Below, in pieces: positions 28,001 through 43,000 of a stretch of DNA of 64,000 nucleotides. The position numbers and the translations under genes were made by a program. The DNA comes from Acanthopleura granulata (Eukaryota > Mollusca > Polyplacophora > Chitonida > Chitonidae), in assembly GCA_016165875.1 (NCBI GenBank), contig JABBOT010000003.1:26306983-26370982 (forward strand). Direction: 5' to 3'. The notes beneath the pieces are model-generated. The model ran no database searches. It was not told the origin of the DNA and worked only from the letters and a program-made list of their open reading frames with translations. Within the stretch, counting starts at the first letter, position 1, and each line of letters starts with the position of its first letter.

Positions 28001-31000
28001 CACACCTGCTTTTGGTGTACACCCACATAAGATTATCCCATCTCAAGCTCACACTGGCAAAGCTTTCACAGACCTAGTAATCACATAGTTTCAAGACACC
28101 CAATCCAAAATAAATTGTAATTAATTATGAAATACACGTTATTTTTGATTAGGTTTTAAATAATACTCTCTCTCTTTGCAGAGCTTCAGAAGTATGCCAA
28201 GTTGGCTAATTGTGCCAACTGTTACTACTGCAGTACTCCTAAATAAAACATTTTGAATTACAGTTCATGCTAAATCAGGGACTTCTCAGAATGGCAGGAT
28301 TAATGGTAAGCTTCAGGCCAGCAACAACAATGCTGAAATTAAAAGGAGAAGAATGGTGAAAAACCTGAAGTCTGCATCAGGTAACCCTGAAGCAATGTCA
28401 ATTAGGCATGCAGTGTCAAGTTAAACTGTTCAAGCTGGCCATGCGTGTAGTCGGCCTTCATCTCTCGCTGGCATTTATATTTCAGAAGACGTTAAACTAT
28501 GACAGACACCTGGCCCCAGCCCCAGGCAGGTGACTGAGAGACTGAGAAAATCCTACACTGTTCATCTCCATGAACTATACCATACTGGTCAGAAATCTGG
28601 TACATACGTGGGACACACAGGAATCCAAAATGGAGGCAATTCATGAGTGAAAACACTCAGACTTCTCAAGCCTCATGAACATGGTTTCAAAGAGGCAGTG
28701 CATTTTCCCTTTTCATTTCCATCCAGAAAATGCTACATGTAAAGCTTGCTTTCAGTTTAATTGGTTTTCTCTAAAAAACAATCTTGTAGTGGTTTATTCT
28801 TCAACCCTTCGCCATGTTCACTTGCTTGGGGCTACTAGAGAAATCACACAGATTAACAGGTGGGCTCACTAACCTTTGCCAGGAGAGAGACAGAAAAAAA
28901 GTAAGACAACCTAAAAGGGGTATAAACTATATGTTCTGCAGTCTAACACTTTATTTTTCAGCATATTTAGTAAAGAGACCCACTTGGGGTGTGTTTATCC
29001 TACCAGATTGGCAATAAAGAAAATGTGGTACCAAATCACTGTCGGTTGTTAGGACAGAATGAACAGCCAAGACCCAGTAATAAATTTGATTACATGCAGT
29101 GTTGGATATTTTTTAGGGCAGCCAAAGAAAAAAGAAGTCAACATGGCACGGCCTGTTGCATTGGAGTACATATATCATTTAAGACCCTTGGACCAAACTA
29201 TACAGGCCTCCACTCAGCACAGTGACACAGTTGTACCTAAGTCTACTCAAAGCCTTTTGCCTCTTGACCACCAACTCCAACCTACCTCATTTCCAGATAT
29301 TGACCACTGTCCTCTTAGTTCATTAAAGTAACAGCCCGTCAGACTTCACTTCTGCCAGCTGGTCACTCAGGGGTAAGACAGGGAAACAAACCCATGAAAT
29401 TACTTGGGAGCAGGATGAAGGAGTAGACCATGCATAGTAATGTAAAGCTGCCTCACATTATCACCCCCCCCCCCAAAAAAAAAAACAAAAAAACACGACT
29501 ACAGCTGTTAAACTGGCACTTGTAATGAATCACCTCAAGCTGCAATTTGCATGTTCTGCAACAGAGTGCACGCAGCTGCAACGTTCCATTTGCAGGTGCT
29601 CTACTACTGTTCTTCAACACCAGCTATATCATGAACATGCCATGCGCAGAGAATCAATAGAACTTCCTCAACAATAGTGTGTTACACAAGTCATGAAATT
29701 ACGCAATTTGCAATATGAACATCTATATACCACACAGGAACATGCAAGTCATCTGACTGACCCCTCTAATACAAACCAAATGTACATGTACATTACTTGT
29801 ACACAGTTTTGACAACAAAAAGCTTCTGGAGCATTTCTCAGGAATGTTGTTAATCCATTAATAAAGTTAAGAATAACACGAAAGCACAGACACTCCAAAT
29901 CGACCGAAATGACGATTTTTCTTCATGTTTTTCTTTGCAATGCTTTTATTACAATGGTCACAGCACAGTCATGCACATATCTTAACTTAACCTGTCAGAT
30001 GTGCGGGCCAAGATGACCAATCAGAATTTGGCACTAGGAAGGTCCAATCAAATATATAGCAATAAGAAGGTTTCTAGTGGAAATTGGCTTCTGGTTTGCT
30101 CCACGAAGACCTGAAGATTGTGCCGTGGAATTAAGAAGAATGCCGGTTAGTTCCTGTCAAATCAGATTTACAGTCATTTCTGAAGTGACCCCCAGCAGTG
30201 CTAAGCCCATCGGCTCCCCTGGACTCGCTATAGTCTGGCTACACCACGTCCTGAACTGGACCAGAAATGCAATTAGTAGCCTGGCCAGATTACCTAAGCC
30301 CTCCGGACAATCGTTGCCACTTGTGCTCTAGCCCTGGGCATATTTCAGCAGCTATCCACTCTCTTGTTAAACACAGTCATAAATAAGTGTTCATACAAGA
30401 CAATGTGACATACCCAACTAAACAGGCGGTGATTCACATTAAATGAAGTGTGCCGGATGAAAATTAGATCCCATCGCGGCATGGGAGGCATTGAACATAC
30501 AGACATGCCACTTCAATACATAGAAGGCAGAATCTGCATGCAGTGAAATTTCTGCTCCAAGACAATTGCCCACTCTTGAAAACATTTCTCACTGCCAGAG
30601 GCAGACTTTGTCGTCTTAAATCTCGTATTAAATTTAGACACATTTGTTGACTTGGTCCACACGTTTGATCAGTCATAATCTAGGGAAATCAATAGTGGAA
30701 ACCGGAACGAAGTAAACTGTTGTGCTAATTCACATAAGAGCAATCCACGGCAGCAGCCGAGCTTAGTGTGTGCATCTCTATGACCACACACGCATTAACA
30801 CATACAGAGAGCCTCATATCAGATAAATCTACCTGAGCTATGCAGCCAAACACTACACTCTATAAAATCATATTTATGCTTGGGTACGCAAATGTGCGGC
30901 GACTTGATAAAGTCATTCCCTGGCAAATGCGAAGACTTTCATAAGATGAACAATCAATTCATTGATGTTTTGTGGCCATTGTGCAAGTGATATGTACATG

Positions 31001-34000
31001 TATATGCATGGCAACTGTGTCAGCTGTATTGGGTTGATGGGGAAACCTTCTAATGACAGTTCAGTGGTGTCTGTACCTTTGGAGCCCTTGGCTGTGATTC
31101 CACAGGTTCAATGAATAGAACACCAACCTGTATAACACCATGACACCATATAGTTGTTCTGTGAATAACTAATTACAAAAATATTTGCATACTGAAGTTG
31201 CCAAAAACATGCCAAAACACTCAAAATCAATTTGATTCAGACAGTCTTTCAACACTAGGGGCCTACACTTACAGCACTTGTCCATTTTATTCTGAAGTAT
31301 ACAAAATATAAATGTTGCCATAAAATATATAGCGAGGCATAAATAATTGCATGTGCTACAGGACGCACCTTATGTGAGCATATATCCTAGCATGTATCCA
31401 AGGCAAGCTGCCAAGCTGTCATGTGCTTTATATGGTTGAACTAATTAATGATTAACTGAAAACCCTGCCAACTAACTGGAAGGTTTGCATTTATAGGATA
31501 ATGTTATCTAAAGTGATTCCTCTTTTACAGATGGTGGGGTTTAAGCAGGGTTGAAAGGTCTGACTTACTGCGTGGCATATGGAGGGGAAATAGATCGATA
31601 ACTTTAAGCACAGCAGGCAAGCTCTTTACTGACATGGCATACACCAGCTCTATACTTCAAGGAAAAGCTCTGGCATAATGCTGATAAATTATTGAAGTAA
31701 AAAGGTCAGAATGAAACTCTATAAATGGTAATATCTATGAAGAGTGTCCACTTTAGTAAAGAGAGAAGGGACAGAAAAAAAAGAAAAAAAATTGCAATAT
31801 GTTATGGCTAAAAGTCCTGGAAAATTCTTCCATACCAGCTTGGACATTTCCATACAAAGTGGGACTAATCAAATACAAAAAAGAGTGGAATGTGAATTAA
31901 ATGGAAATTGCATTTATTATTCAGACAGGGCCTTGTCAGTGCTCGCTGCCAACATGGCTATTGCTTTGTGCACGGAAAGATTCCAATTTAACCGAGGAGA
32001 AAAACGGAGTGAATTACACTTGAGCTAAACCAGTGATTTGGACACATGGGGTTGGATCAGACACCATGCGATTACTCAAACTCATTAGTCCCACACGAGA
32101 AGAGAAAACAAACGCAGCGGAGAGTTCAATTGGGACGGAGACGGTCTCGCGGCTGGATTACCACCCAACCTGTCCCTACACCTTCATTTTATCAACACAA
32201 TTACAGCCACAGGGTTAATTTATGGACCATCACTCCTGCTTTGAACATGTCATTACAATACTACTTAAAAGTGTGGGAATGAGCTGTGTGTGTAAGCCTT
32301 CCAAGATGTGCCTGTGAAGAGGAGAGGGCACCTGTCCCTCTATCCCCACCTCCCCATCACCCCCTACCCCCACCTGCCAAAATCAGTCATCACAAACAAC
32401 CCAGATTAATCACATCTCACACTGGCAGCATGCTTCAAATAACCTTCACCTTTTTGGGGTTTTTTTTCATACTTCTCATTTCTGTCTCAGCTCTAATTTT
32501 CCAAACAATTACACACATTTACATGTACAATCAACTGGTCAATGCACTTTTACTGAAGGTGCATGTATATGAAAAATTATGATATCCAAAAATTGGCCAA
32601 AAAATTTACCTGCCAAAAATATTTTACAAACGAACAACATTAAGTACCCATATTAACATTACCCATTAACACACGTAGTTTATAAATGAATGTTACACTT
32701 CTTTGATGTTCATCGATTCAGAAATCTTTTTCTAAGTTTATACTATTTCGTTGCAATAGTTGGACCTACATTTGTCTTTTCCCACTGTGTGTATATGTAA
32801 ATATTTTATGACACCTTTCAATACTACCCTAATTGAAGAACATCAGTTAAAGTTCATATACCTGACAAACATAAAACTGACCCACAAATACCAGTTCTGG
32901 CCGTACCAAATAAACAGAAACATTCTAAAAACAGAATCATTACACGTACATGGTTGAAATCTGCACAGCTTCCAAAAGACACATTACTGACACAATACAG
33001 GACCTGAAGATAAACCTGACATCATCAGGAACAGTAATTCAAATATTTCATGTATGGTTTAAATTTTTAAATAACACATTATTTCACCATATTTACAGGA
33101 TATAATACAAGATTCACAAGACTTCACTGTTTAATACTTTTGGTTTTCTACACACTGCACTGATAAATTTTTCACTTAAAACGGTATCAAGCACATACAT
33201 ATACTGAATGAAAATTTAGATGTAGAATCTGAGGATTTTAAATTGTGCCCACTGTAAAAAATAAATTCAACCATTTCTGTAACTTTACTTTCAGTTTTTG
33301 TGTAGACAGATCTAAGGTTATTAAATTTGATATTCAGCACAATGGTGACTCCTTACATATAGCGGATTAAGACAGAGTGGTAAACCTCAGGCTTATGGAA
33401 AGCTAACCAGAGTTTTAAATACAAATGATCAGAAAATAATTTAGAAATAGTTTTTTACCTCACATAAATATAACAATATTCCATTGCATTAGTAACTTAC
33501 GTAACTTAGAACGTGGTTTTAGTATCAGTCTTATCAGTATTTTGGGATTGCACTTTGTGATTAGAGAATGGGTTCCAGTGATGAAAATTTGTTTCAGGTC
33601 AACCCCCAGATTTGAACCGTTGGCCCCATGATACAACTATATCTCAGTCAAAATGTTCACTTTTAGTAACGAAATGCTTCCATGCTACAGAATCCCCTGC
33701 AGTTTTGCTTCATCCAAATATCAGACTGCTGTCTGGAAACCATATCCATAACAAATGCTGACAATTATTAACAAGGCTCTCAGAGGAGGAACTGAAGGTG
33801 GAAAAAAAATCAGTGTGGCACGCAGCCAAATGAAGCCTTATACAATTCTAATATGTGGAATGTTCACTACACAATAACTAGCCTAATTCCTCTACAAATT
33901 CAACCACAGCCACAGTGCATGTTTTGGCACAGCAGAAGAATGTTTTCTGATCTGGACAGGTTGTTTTATGATTTCGGTAAAGTTTAATGTACCTCCTACC

Positions 34001-37000
34001 TAACCAGTACAGTTTAGTCTTCAAAGTGGGTCTCAAATTGCATTTAAAATTATACTTTACTGGTCAAATTTGCTGGAAATTTATGGTAAATGAAGTAACA
34101 GACATCCATCTTCATTGCCTAGTCATGCATGTAATATATATTTCTAGTATTTTCACTTTTGGAAGATCAGGAAGTACACTATGCCATGGAGTGCATTTTG
34201 GCCCTGTAACGCAGTGACAAAATAACAGATGAAATATACAGACCTTTCCCCCAATTATTAGTGAACTGTAAAGATCGAATTCAATGATGTTCCCTAGCAC
34301 GTCAGGAATTTCCATCAAGCATATCTATAAACACTGTATTTGCCCTAAAACTGACACCAAAATTGCATTTTAAATGGCAAATAAAGGTCACAAAATATCA
34401 CTTCTGGAGCTGAAATGATTCGCCACATTTTTACAGTAAGATAACATTCCATGTTCTAGACAAATTCTTGCTAAAATTAACAGAATTGTCAAAATGAGAA
34501 ACTTAGTCATGGACAAAATTTTAAATAAAAAATGTAGGCAGTATAAATTTGATGTATGGAAAACACCAGAGCTCAGAGAGTATAATAATCTCTGTATGCC
34601 GAGGAGGTCATCAACGATTAGCTCATATATCTGCTTTACAAACAACTGATCAAAATCTAACGATATCACACTTTAAAACTTTTCCAATGAACTTGGTAAA
34701 TTCTTTTCAACATTCCCACCCTAAACACAGCTCCTCCAGGTCGAACTGTGTGTAAAACCTTGCCAAATCATGTAGTTATAATGTTATACTGACTTGAATT
34801 AGTCCCATGATAATGATGCTGCTAACAAACAATAAAAAATTATGGCTGCAGGAGTGTCAGTTATCACACATTTTTGAGTACTCAAAACATGCAGAGATGT
34901 TTTCACTGCTTTGTGAATTCAAAATGGCTTTTGCAATCCCTGAAGAGATATCAGGCCCCAGTCTCATGAAGCGCACTTAGCTATTCCCCTAGCTGCCATG
35001 ACAACGTATGTTGTAGAGATAGGAAATGCACTTAGGTAAGTGCTACTTAGCACTAAGTATGTTTCAAGAAACCAAGCCCTGTTTCACAACCTGTAACAGT
35101 CACCGAGACAAATTTACTTACAATATAAAAGTTTATTGAAACTTGGTCTCTTACAGTTTTGCATTATTGGAATCCAGACATTCTTGATATGATAATGAAG
35201 GCTTTGTACGTTACACTTACATGTAATCACATCGGCATCAACTCTGCAAACACTTCTATGATATTATCTACAGGCCCCAAATACCTAAAGGACCTTATTC
35301 ATCAGAGTTACAAAACATGGATGTTCAAAGTTTTGTGAAAGCAAGCTATGCTAGTCAATTTTTCCAGTAACATGTTTTTTAATGAGACACTCCATCAAAT
35401 CCTCCGATGATCTACACATGTAAAACGCATCAAATTCTTGGCAATATCAGGGCGCATCCATCACGCTAAGTCATGTGGCCACTAGGTGCCGCACTGCCCG
35501 TGCCACTTTAATATTCCTTAATCCGAGAGCACCCACCAAATACGGACATAATCTAGCAGAAAACTATTTTAAGTGTAGATGGCTGGGAATGATCATAACC
35601 TACCCTGTTATGATGATTTCTGGGTAACTACAGGTTGTAGTTCCCCACTCCCCTCCTTTTATAGGCCAGCCCTGGAAAACAAGGAAGGAAAAAATAAATG
35701 GGTTTTAACTTCGAAATGTTTCAGCAATATCATGATGATGGAAAACAAAGACAGCTCACACATATCTGCCTTTTCAATATTCATAAATGAAATTATAGCA
35801 AAAAACTGCTGATAAAAGTTTTAGAGTCTGACTTTATAATTAGGACAAATCGTTCATCTTTAAGAACACATCCTTTCTCTGGAGATGTACATGCAAATAT
35901 GTATGTAGCTACGTAAAAGAACCAGTAAAAAAGAAAAAGTGTTCAACATTTGTGTATACAGAACAGTTTTATTCACATTCTTATTTTCCACTGCACTCAA
36001 CACAGGAAGCATGTTGTCATGATAGATTAGAATCAGCAAACTTAATACATGTCACACATCTGAAGCACAAGGAATGAACGAGAAATTAACCGTGTTATCA
36101 ACACCATATATTACTACAACAAACTGGGAAGCCTTACCTTATCACTAAAACCACTTCGTTTTTGTTTAGAGCCGACCGAGTAAAATGCAGGTATTAGATC
36201 AGGTGGGCAGTCTGCGTAGTACTGGCATGCTGTCACAGGGGACTCGTGAATATCCATGGGGTAAGGGTTTTCAAAACATGGGTAACTGGGGGCAGAAAAC
36301 AACAGGCATGGTCACACATCTGAATGCTGAACGTTATTACACGAGGGCATGTAGCTGGTACATACTCTGAAATGTTAATACTCAACAGTATACATGCTAA
36401 GCTGCTATATTTCAACTGAAACAACAGACTTCAATTAATTCAGGTTGTGTAAAAAGAATTAGAAAGTTATTTGGAGAAATGACAAGATTCACTTTGTTAA
36501 TCGATATTTCAAACATTAACTTTATGCCACGTTCAAGACATATAATATCGACAAAACAGTAAGGAAGGGATCATCTTCACCGTCATCACCAAAACTTAAA
36601 TCACTTGTTAATCAAAAGTTAATCAACTAATTTGTGATATACTTAACTAAGGATGATGTACTTAACATGCTGTACATGTATGGCATTTGTTTTCACTTGC
36701 TTTCTCTGTAAGCCACGCTTAAAAAAAGTGAGGATTTAATAAAACAATAATGTTACATGTAAATTAATACACTATCGCCAGCAAAAAATATGGCGGATTT
36801 TAGTCAGAGAATTAGAAAAAAAAAAAACTGAATTATCTTGTTTATCCTTATTGCATATTTATTGAGAAATTTTCCAAACAAGGCACCCATGACTGTGTTT
36901 GGATTAGCAAAAACTTAAAGGTTAAACATCAATATTCATTAAACTATTTGAAAGCCAATTATTTAGCAATACTTAGCCCCATGTTTCTTTACACCAATGT

Positions 37001-40000
37001 AACCAATGGAACAGTTTTAGAGCTATAGAAAAACAAACACCAGAAACACACTTTTCGCTTCTCATATAATGGGCAGTTAAATCTTGTAGGAACTTAATAC
37101 ATTCACGGTACCAGCACTCAGTGGCTCTAAATAATAGATGGATGACACAGTTCTTCAAATAACATAGTTCATACTAGACTAGTTTCTTCAATTATTTAAC
37201 AATCTGCAGTTTTTTGGTCACAACTTGATAAATGTATACATAAATAACACTGTTTATCCTGTTTCTTGTGTGGCCAACAGTTAACACTGCAGGTGCCTTC
37301 TGGCTCAGGTAAAAACAAAAGCAGTGATACACAGAAAAATGAAACCATTTTGCCCTCAATAATTCAGCAATTTTACCATTATGTCATCATCTGGGGTGTT
37401 AAATTGATTGCAGTGACATTTATACATGCAACATTTTCTTCTGTGGAAGTTACGAATGATACAGCAACATTAAAATAAACAATTCATAACAAAATACACT
37501 ATCAAGGTTTACATATGAATGCTGAAATAATATCTTTCAAATTCCCTGAACAATGTTGCCTTTTGGTTTATTTATTGTACTATTTTTGTTAAAGTCATCA
37601 GATAACTATTGTGCCACTGGAATATGGTACATACAAGAAGATGGTCTAACTATCTGCCCTTTTTCTTCCAGTACATTTTGCTAAATTGAAAGCTGTTCGG
37701 ATAACACCACTGTCATATGGTACATGTACACTCTCTACTGCATGGACAAAGAAACAAAAGGCTTTCACAAACTTCTCACCCCTGCGCCTACATGTAAGTA
37801 TTAAAAGAGTTATGATGCTGTTGAAATTCAGTAACAGCTCATGCTTGTGAGCAAAAAGTCGCAAAGAGTAGAATTTGAATCACTATACCTACCTTCTTTC
37901 TCAAAACCATGCATTGTGGACAGAATTTATAAACTGGGCTTACACCAATACATGTAGCCATGCAACTCCTTACACATGTAGCATTCAGTGTGCAGGATGG
38001 CATAAGACTATAACATCTGCAAGGTTGATATACATCTGTGTTGGTGAACAGAGTTTGGGCAAAGTACTTGTTGGCCCAGTGTGTCTGTTACTTGCTGGTG
38101 TGTCATATTAGAAGGAAAAAGAAAGGAAAGCAAAGGCAAATTATGTGATGGGCTTACCCCGGTGAAGTGAGGTCGACCACCACTAGGTCATTCTGCAGCA
38201 GTACCACTATAGCATAAGGATCTTGGAATTCTGAAAGGAACACATCAAGAATAGCATATTAACATGGTAGTTCAACACATGTTTCCCTAGAGTGTCTGGT
38301 ACCGGAGAGTATATCACCTTAAAACTATCAGTCACCTTATGGGGTCCCTGCAGGGATTAACTTCACTTAAAGTAACAGGTATCACAAGAGGAACAGGTAT
38401 GTCTTAACAGTACCTTGTATACGTACATGTATACACACTGATTTTAAATCCCAAACTCCCACACGGATCACCATGCAAGCGTATCCAAAATTACTTACAA
38501 CACATACATGTACATACATACACTGCACATGTTAAAGTTTTTCCTCATTCAGTATGGAGAGCATCTGTATTTACATATGCATATAAACATTCACTTAACA
38601 GCTGTCTAACTCCCAGATTATTCAAAACTAATGAATTATTCAGAAGTATATCCCACGCTTATCCTAGCTGCCAGGATACTTAAACTAACCACTACAACAA
38701 GGACAGAGGCAACAAGAGGATTAATTAATATGGTGTGCTTCCACAATTATTTGATAACTGAAATGGAAAAATGAGGAAAATTTCCCCCTCGTCAACCTAA
38801 CTGATTTGATTTATCTGACTTCTGTGTATCAGAAAAAAACCAATCAAATACTGTAGTTATCTTAAATATACTGCAGCAATACAGATTAAGTGTGGAAACT
38901 GTAGAACCAATCCACGAATAGGAGTCACTTAAAGACACTTTTATAGTGCCTAAGCCAGCCATGGCTTTGACGTGTCAGTAATGAATAAATTCTACAGCCC
39001 TCTATTAAAATCTATGAAAATCTCCAACTTCCTTAACTAGCCATAACACAGGCATGATATCAACATTAAGATCCTTTCGTTAATGTTTGCAAAATATTCT
39101 AGTTTTAAAAAAGTAAATAAAACAGAGCTGTTAAGCATGTGAACTTTTTGCCCTGATTAAGTGACTGTGTGGCAGGTTAATGGATACAGGTGTTTTATTT
39201 TCCATTCACAGGTCCAAAATCCCAGGCTGCTTACACTTAAAAGACTGAGAGTAATTACAAGTGACCATACAGGGTGTACCATGACACTGTGATAAGGAGA
39301 TGGTCCAATACTGCCTCAGTCTGGACATGATGGGGACAACCTGTTGTGACAGCCAACAACACTATCATGTGTGCCAGAATCAACATCAACGCAACTGCCA
39401 CATACACCCAGGGCAACACCAGCTGGAGTTTGCGAGGAAATGTCAGCAAAAACACCGACACGTACTTGATTGCATCTGATTGCATCTTTGGGGAGACTAT
39501 CAAATTACTGATTCTTGTCTCTCCCCATCTTCAGGGCAAATATGGGCCGGCAAGAGAATTTATGTATTGTCATGTTCAATTTCCCCTGTTTAAATTAGCA
39601 CTTCTCCACAGGCTCTAATCTCCTATTTCTTCACTTCCTCCAGCCACAGCCCATTGCTGACAGGAAGGTCAGTTCCCAGTACTTCTGTATGTGTTTTTGT
39701 TTTGTCTTTCATTGACAAATAACATCGGTGTAATTAAACTATCGGTCAGCCACGGATGAGTTGATCAATAGCCAATAGCAAAATGAGGTGAACAAAACAT
39801 TGATTCCTTGAAACAAGAGTTTCTTCTGTTCTTTTTTTTTATTTATTTTTTTTCCCATCACCTTTCCAAGATCAATCATGTGGCTGTATGAAGGGCGGTG
39901 ATGACAACAGAGCTGTGACGTAAGCCCTATAATGGGCATTGCGTCAGGAGAACCAGGTTTTATCCTTCGCTAGGCTTCAGTGTGAATCTCGCCACCACGT

Positions 40001-43000
40001 CCTTTATTATTTATACTGATCATTTGTTCATGGCGCGATGCAGCTGGTCTTCTCGTGGCTCAGCCAATTGTTAAAACTTTCCCAGTATTGTCATGGGAAC
40101 ATTGCAGCCAGACTGTTTGATATTTTGTATGGCAGCTGCGGATTGTCACACACATGCAGGAAATCTTAGCATCTTAGCTCCCCTCCGCTGCCTGAACTGT
40201 TGTGTAACATGTAAACCTACGTGGCTCTCCTTCTGTTCAAGGCTGAGCTTTTTCATCATAAATAGCCTGATCCGTGGAGTTCCCATCAGAGCTGCGTAAA
40301 TTACCTATAGATTCCCATGAAGAGACCCAGATGTACGTACATGTACCGGATTTTTAACAACTAAAGCCACCATTAAATCCCAGAGGCCAGTCGTGTTACC
40401 ACTAAGACACTTTCAAATGAAAGGATACTGTTTTCTCTGGAAACTTTCGAACCTGTCCAGGCCTTAATTTTGAAAACACATTCAACCTAAGTATCATTCT
40501 CATTATTCTACGGTGGAATCCCGCTTTCTCTAGTCCTCCAGGGGTCCTGATTCAGAAAGTTTCTCAGGTATGATATTTGGAGATGGAAAGTGACTGTGAT
40601 CACTCCAGTTTTCTCCACCCATGAGCCTAACTGCCGATTCATAACTTCATTTACTTACTTGATTGGCGTTTAATGCCATTTATTTCACAAATTTCCACTT
40701 TCATGATGCCAGTTAGGTTTATTGTTTGAGGAAACCAGAGTATATCACCAACTTTGACCAGGTCATATAATTTTAAGCAAAGTCTTCATGCCAACCACAT
40801 GCAGTGACTTTTAATTTTTCAGCTGTTTCACCTAAAAACATGTACAGGTAACAACAGCCTTAGTTATAACTTCTGAGTTTTGATGAACAGTTAAAATCAG
40901 CTGTATACAGGTGGGATATACATGTGCATGCACTCAAGTACAATACCAACCCTGTCATTGGCTGGACGACTCAACCAATCACAGACACTAGCATCAGCAC
41001 ACCTGGGGACCGTGACATGAAAAACAGCTCACATATCCATCACAAAGTTTGGAGGAGCCATGTGACCGATCGTGTTTTCATAAAAACTAGAGACCGAAAC
41101 ACGACCAATCAATTATGATGTACATGATGTGCTTAGAAAAAGTGGACTCAAATCTCTCCAGGTCATACAACAGGACTCTTTACAGTAGAGGCCATCCGAC
41201 ACCACCTGAACATCTGATTAGATTTATACAAAGGTACATGTTTACCTCAAGCCAAATATGGAAACAAATAATTCCCAACTCTGAGGTGTTCAACACTCAT
41301 CAATAACAAGAACAAGACAACAGACAAGTTTTGGAGTCAAGCCATAATGTACTACATTGGTGGTCATATGAAGACCCAGTTTTCACAGGGGGCAAACAAA
41401 ATGTTACTTTTCATATGTTGAACTACACAGGGGTAACATTTTATAGCACTGTACATGGACTTAAAGTATCACTGACATGCTAAACTACATTTGCACTTTC
41501 TGCTTTTGTTCACTAGCTGTGGCGAAAGTCACATTTCAGGGTGGAAATAAACACATTACAAGAAGCCCATTTGAAGCAAAATCAATACATATGCATACAA
41601 CTTGTTTTAATGGGGTTTACCAACCCTCTGCAAGAGGAAACAAGTTTTATAACTCATAAAACAACAGCCTGCTTGCAAATTCCACCAGTGGTTTTAATAC
41701 AAATAGATATGACAATGAATACTCACAGGTGGCATTATTTTTCAAGTAAGTACAACGCACTGCTGTTTTGTGATTAATAAAATCTGTTCCTTGTTTAAAA
41801 GGGCTAAAGAACCCCACTGTCATTAGATAATGCTCTTTTTGGTACACTAATTCTTCTATATTTTTGGGGACATCTGATCTGTCCTATAAGCAACAGAAAA
41901 CATGATATCCATTCTGCCCATATGTTTACTTTTCCAAAACAAAAATAAAAAGCTGGGACAGAAATGTTTAATTTTATGCTTTCAAATAGCACTAGTATTC
42001 ATTCCAATCATAATAAGAAATATTGTCCATTCCAAATGCATGTGAGTGCCAGGCTGAGAGTAGCAGGTGTGCCCTGACTCACCGTTCTGCCATGGGGTAT
42101 CACACAACACCACAAAGTCCACCACATTGTGCTCCATCTCCAGCACCGTTGTGCTCTTGCCGTTCATCACAGTCACACTAGGTGTCCTTCCTGCCTTGTC
42201 ATACGACATTCCTCCAGAAAATATCACTAAGGGTTCCCTGTGAAAAGGAGAATGTGAGGCAGGGTTTACCACAGGAATTCACATGAAGACAGTCCCCACA
42301 AACAAAGAAATTTTAACACCAGAAATCAAAGACGCCAAAATTGTTGCTGTCAGTCAGATGTGATGCTTTGGCACATTGGTTTTATGTTTTTGAACACTCT
42401 GTCACAACACCTGTAACTTTCTAGATTTTATCATATTTCCATGCTTTTAACTGTTCCTAATCACTTTCTACATGTGTACACTGTAAGTGTGCTTATGAAT
42501 TTCAGAGAAGAAGTTAAAATTTTCAGCATGAATTTGCTTTTGGCCATGTTTTGTGACAGTTATATATAAGATGAAGCCGGCTTCTTCTCCGGCACTAAGT
42601 GGCTGTTTGTTTCCACCATAATGCCAGGCTCCGTCGTTCAATTGAAAAGTTACGCTAAAATTGGCACAAAGTCTTCCATTTTCTTTGCCCTTTTTTTTTT
42701 GTTATCTTTGTCACTTTGTTCCAGGCTTCGTGATACCTGACCACTCTCCTGTGTTGACACAACGAAAGAGCTTTCAACGAATGTTAGAAATCACCAAAGA
42801 CTATACTAACAGAACTTGCACAAAAAGATTTTACTTTTTCACTTAAAATATAAGTATGAAGAAAAAAACGACTATTTTAACATACATTTAAAGTTGGTTG
42901 TTTGAAGAAAAAGAAAAAACAAAAACTACAGTGGAAAATTAGTTATTATTTACAATCTGATAGACTAACATTTTGAACAACTGTACACCTGTGCATGCTG

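Larger units (their letters stand above)
25219..35603 (-). other. 10.4 kb intron between exons 11 and 12
   Basis: Largest intron in the window, upstream of a 41-nt exon. Apart from simple runs (C10/A11 at 29465-29486), a candidate MITE (34958-35075) and a G-quadruplex motif (32344-32371) it looks mostly unique and repeat-poor. No second gene was supported on either strand. Confidence 0.75.

Noticed and set aside
39255..39618. Opposing open frames of 82 and 90 residues
   Set aside because: Both strands are open over the same bases, with no family resemblance and no fit with neighbouring exon phases.
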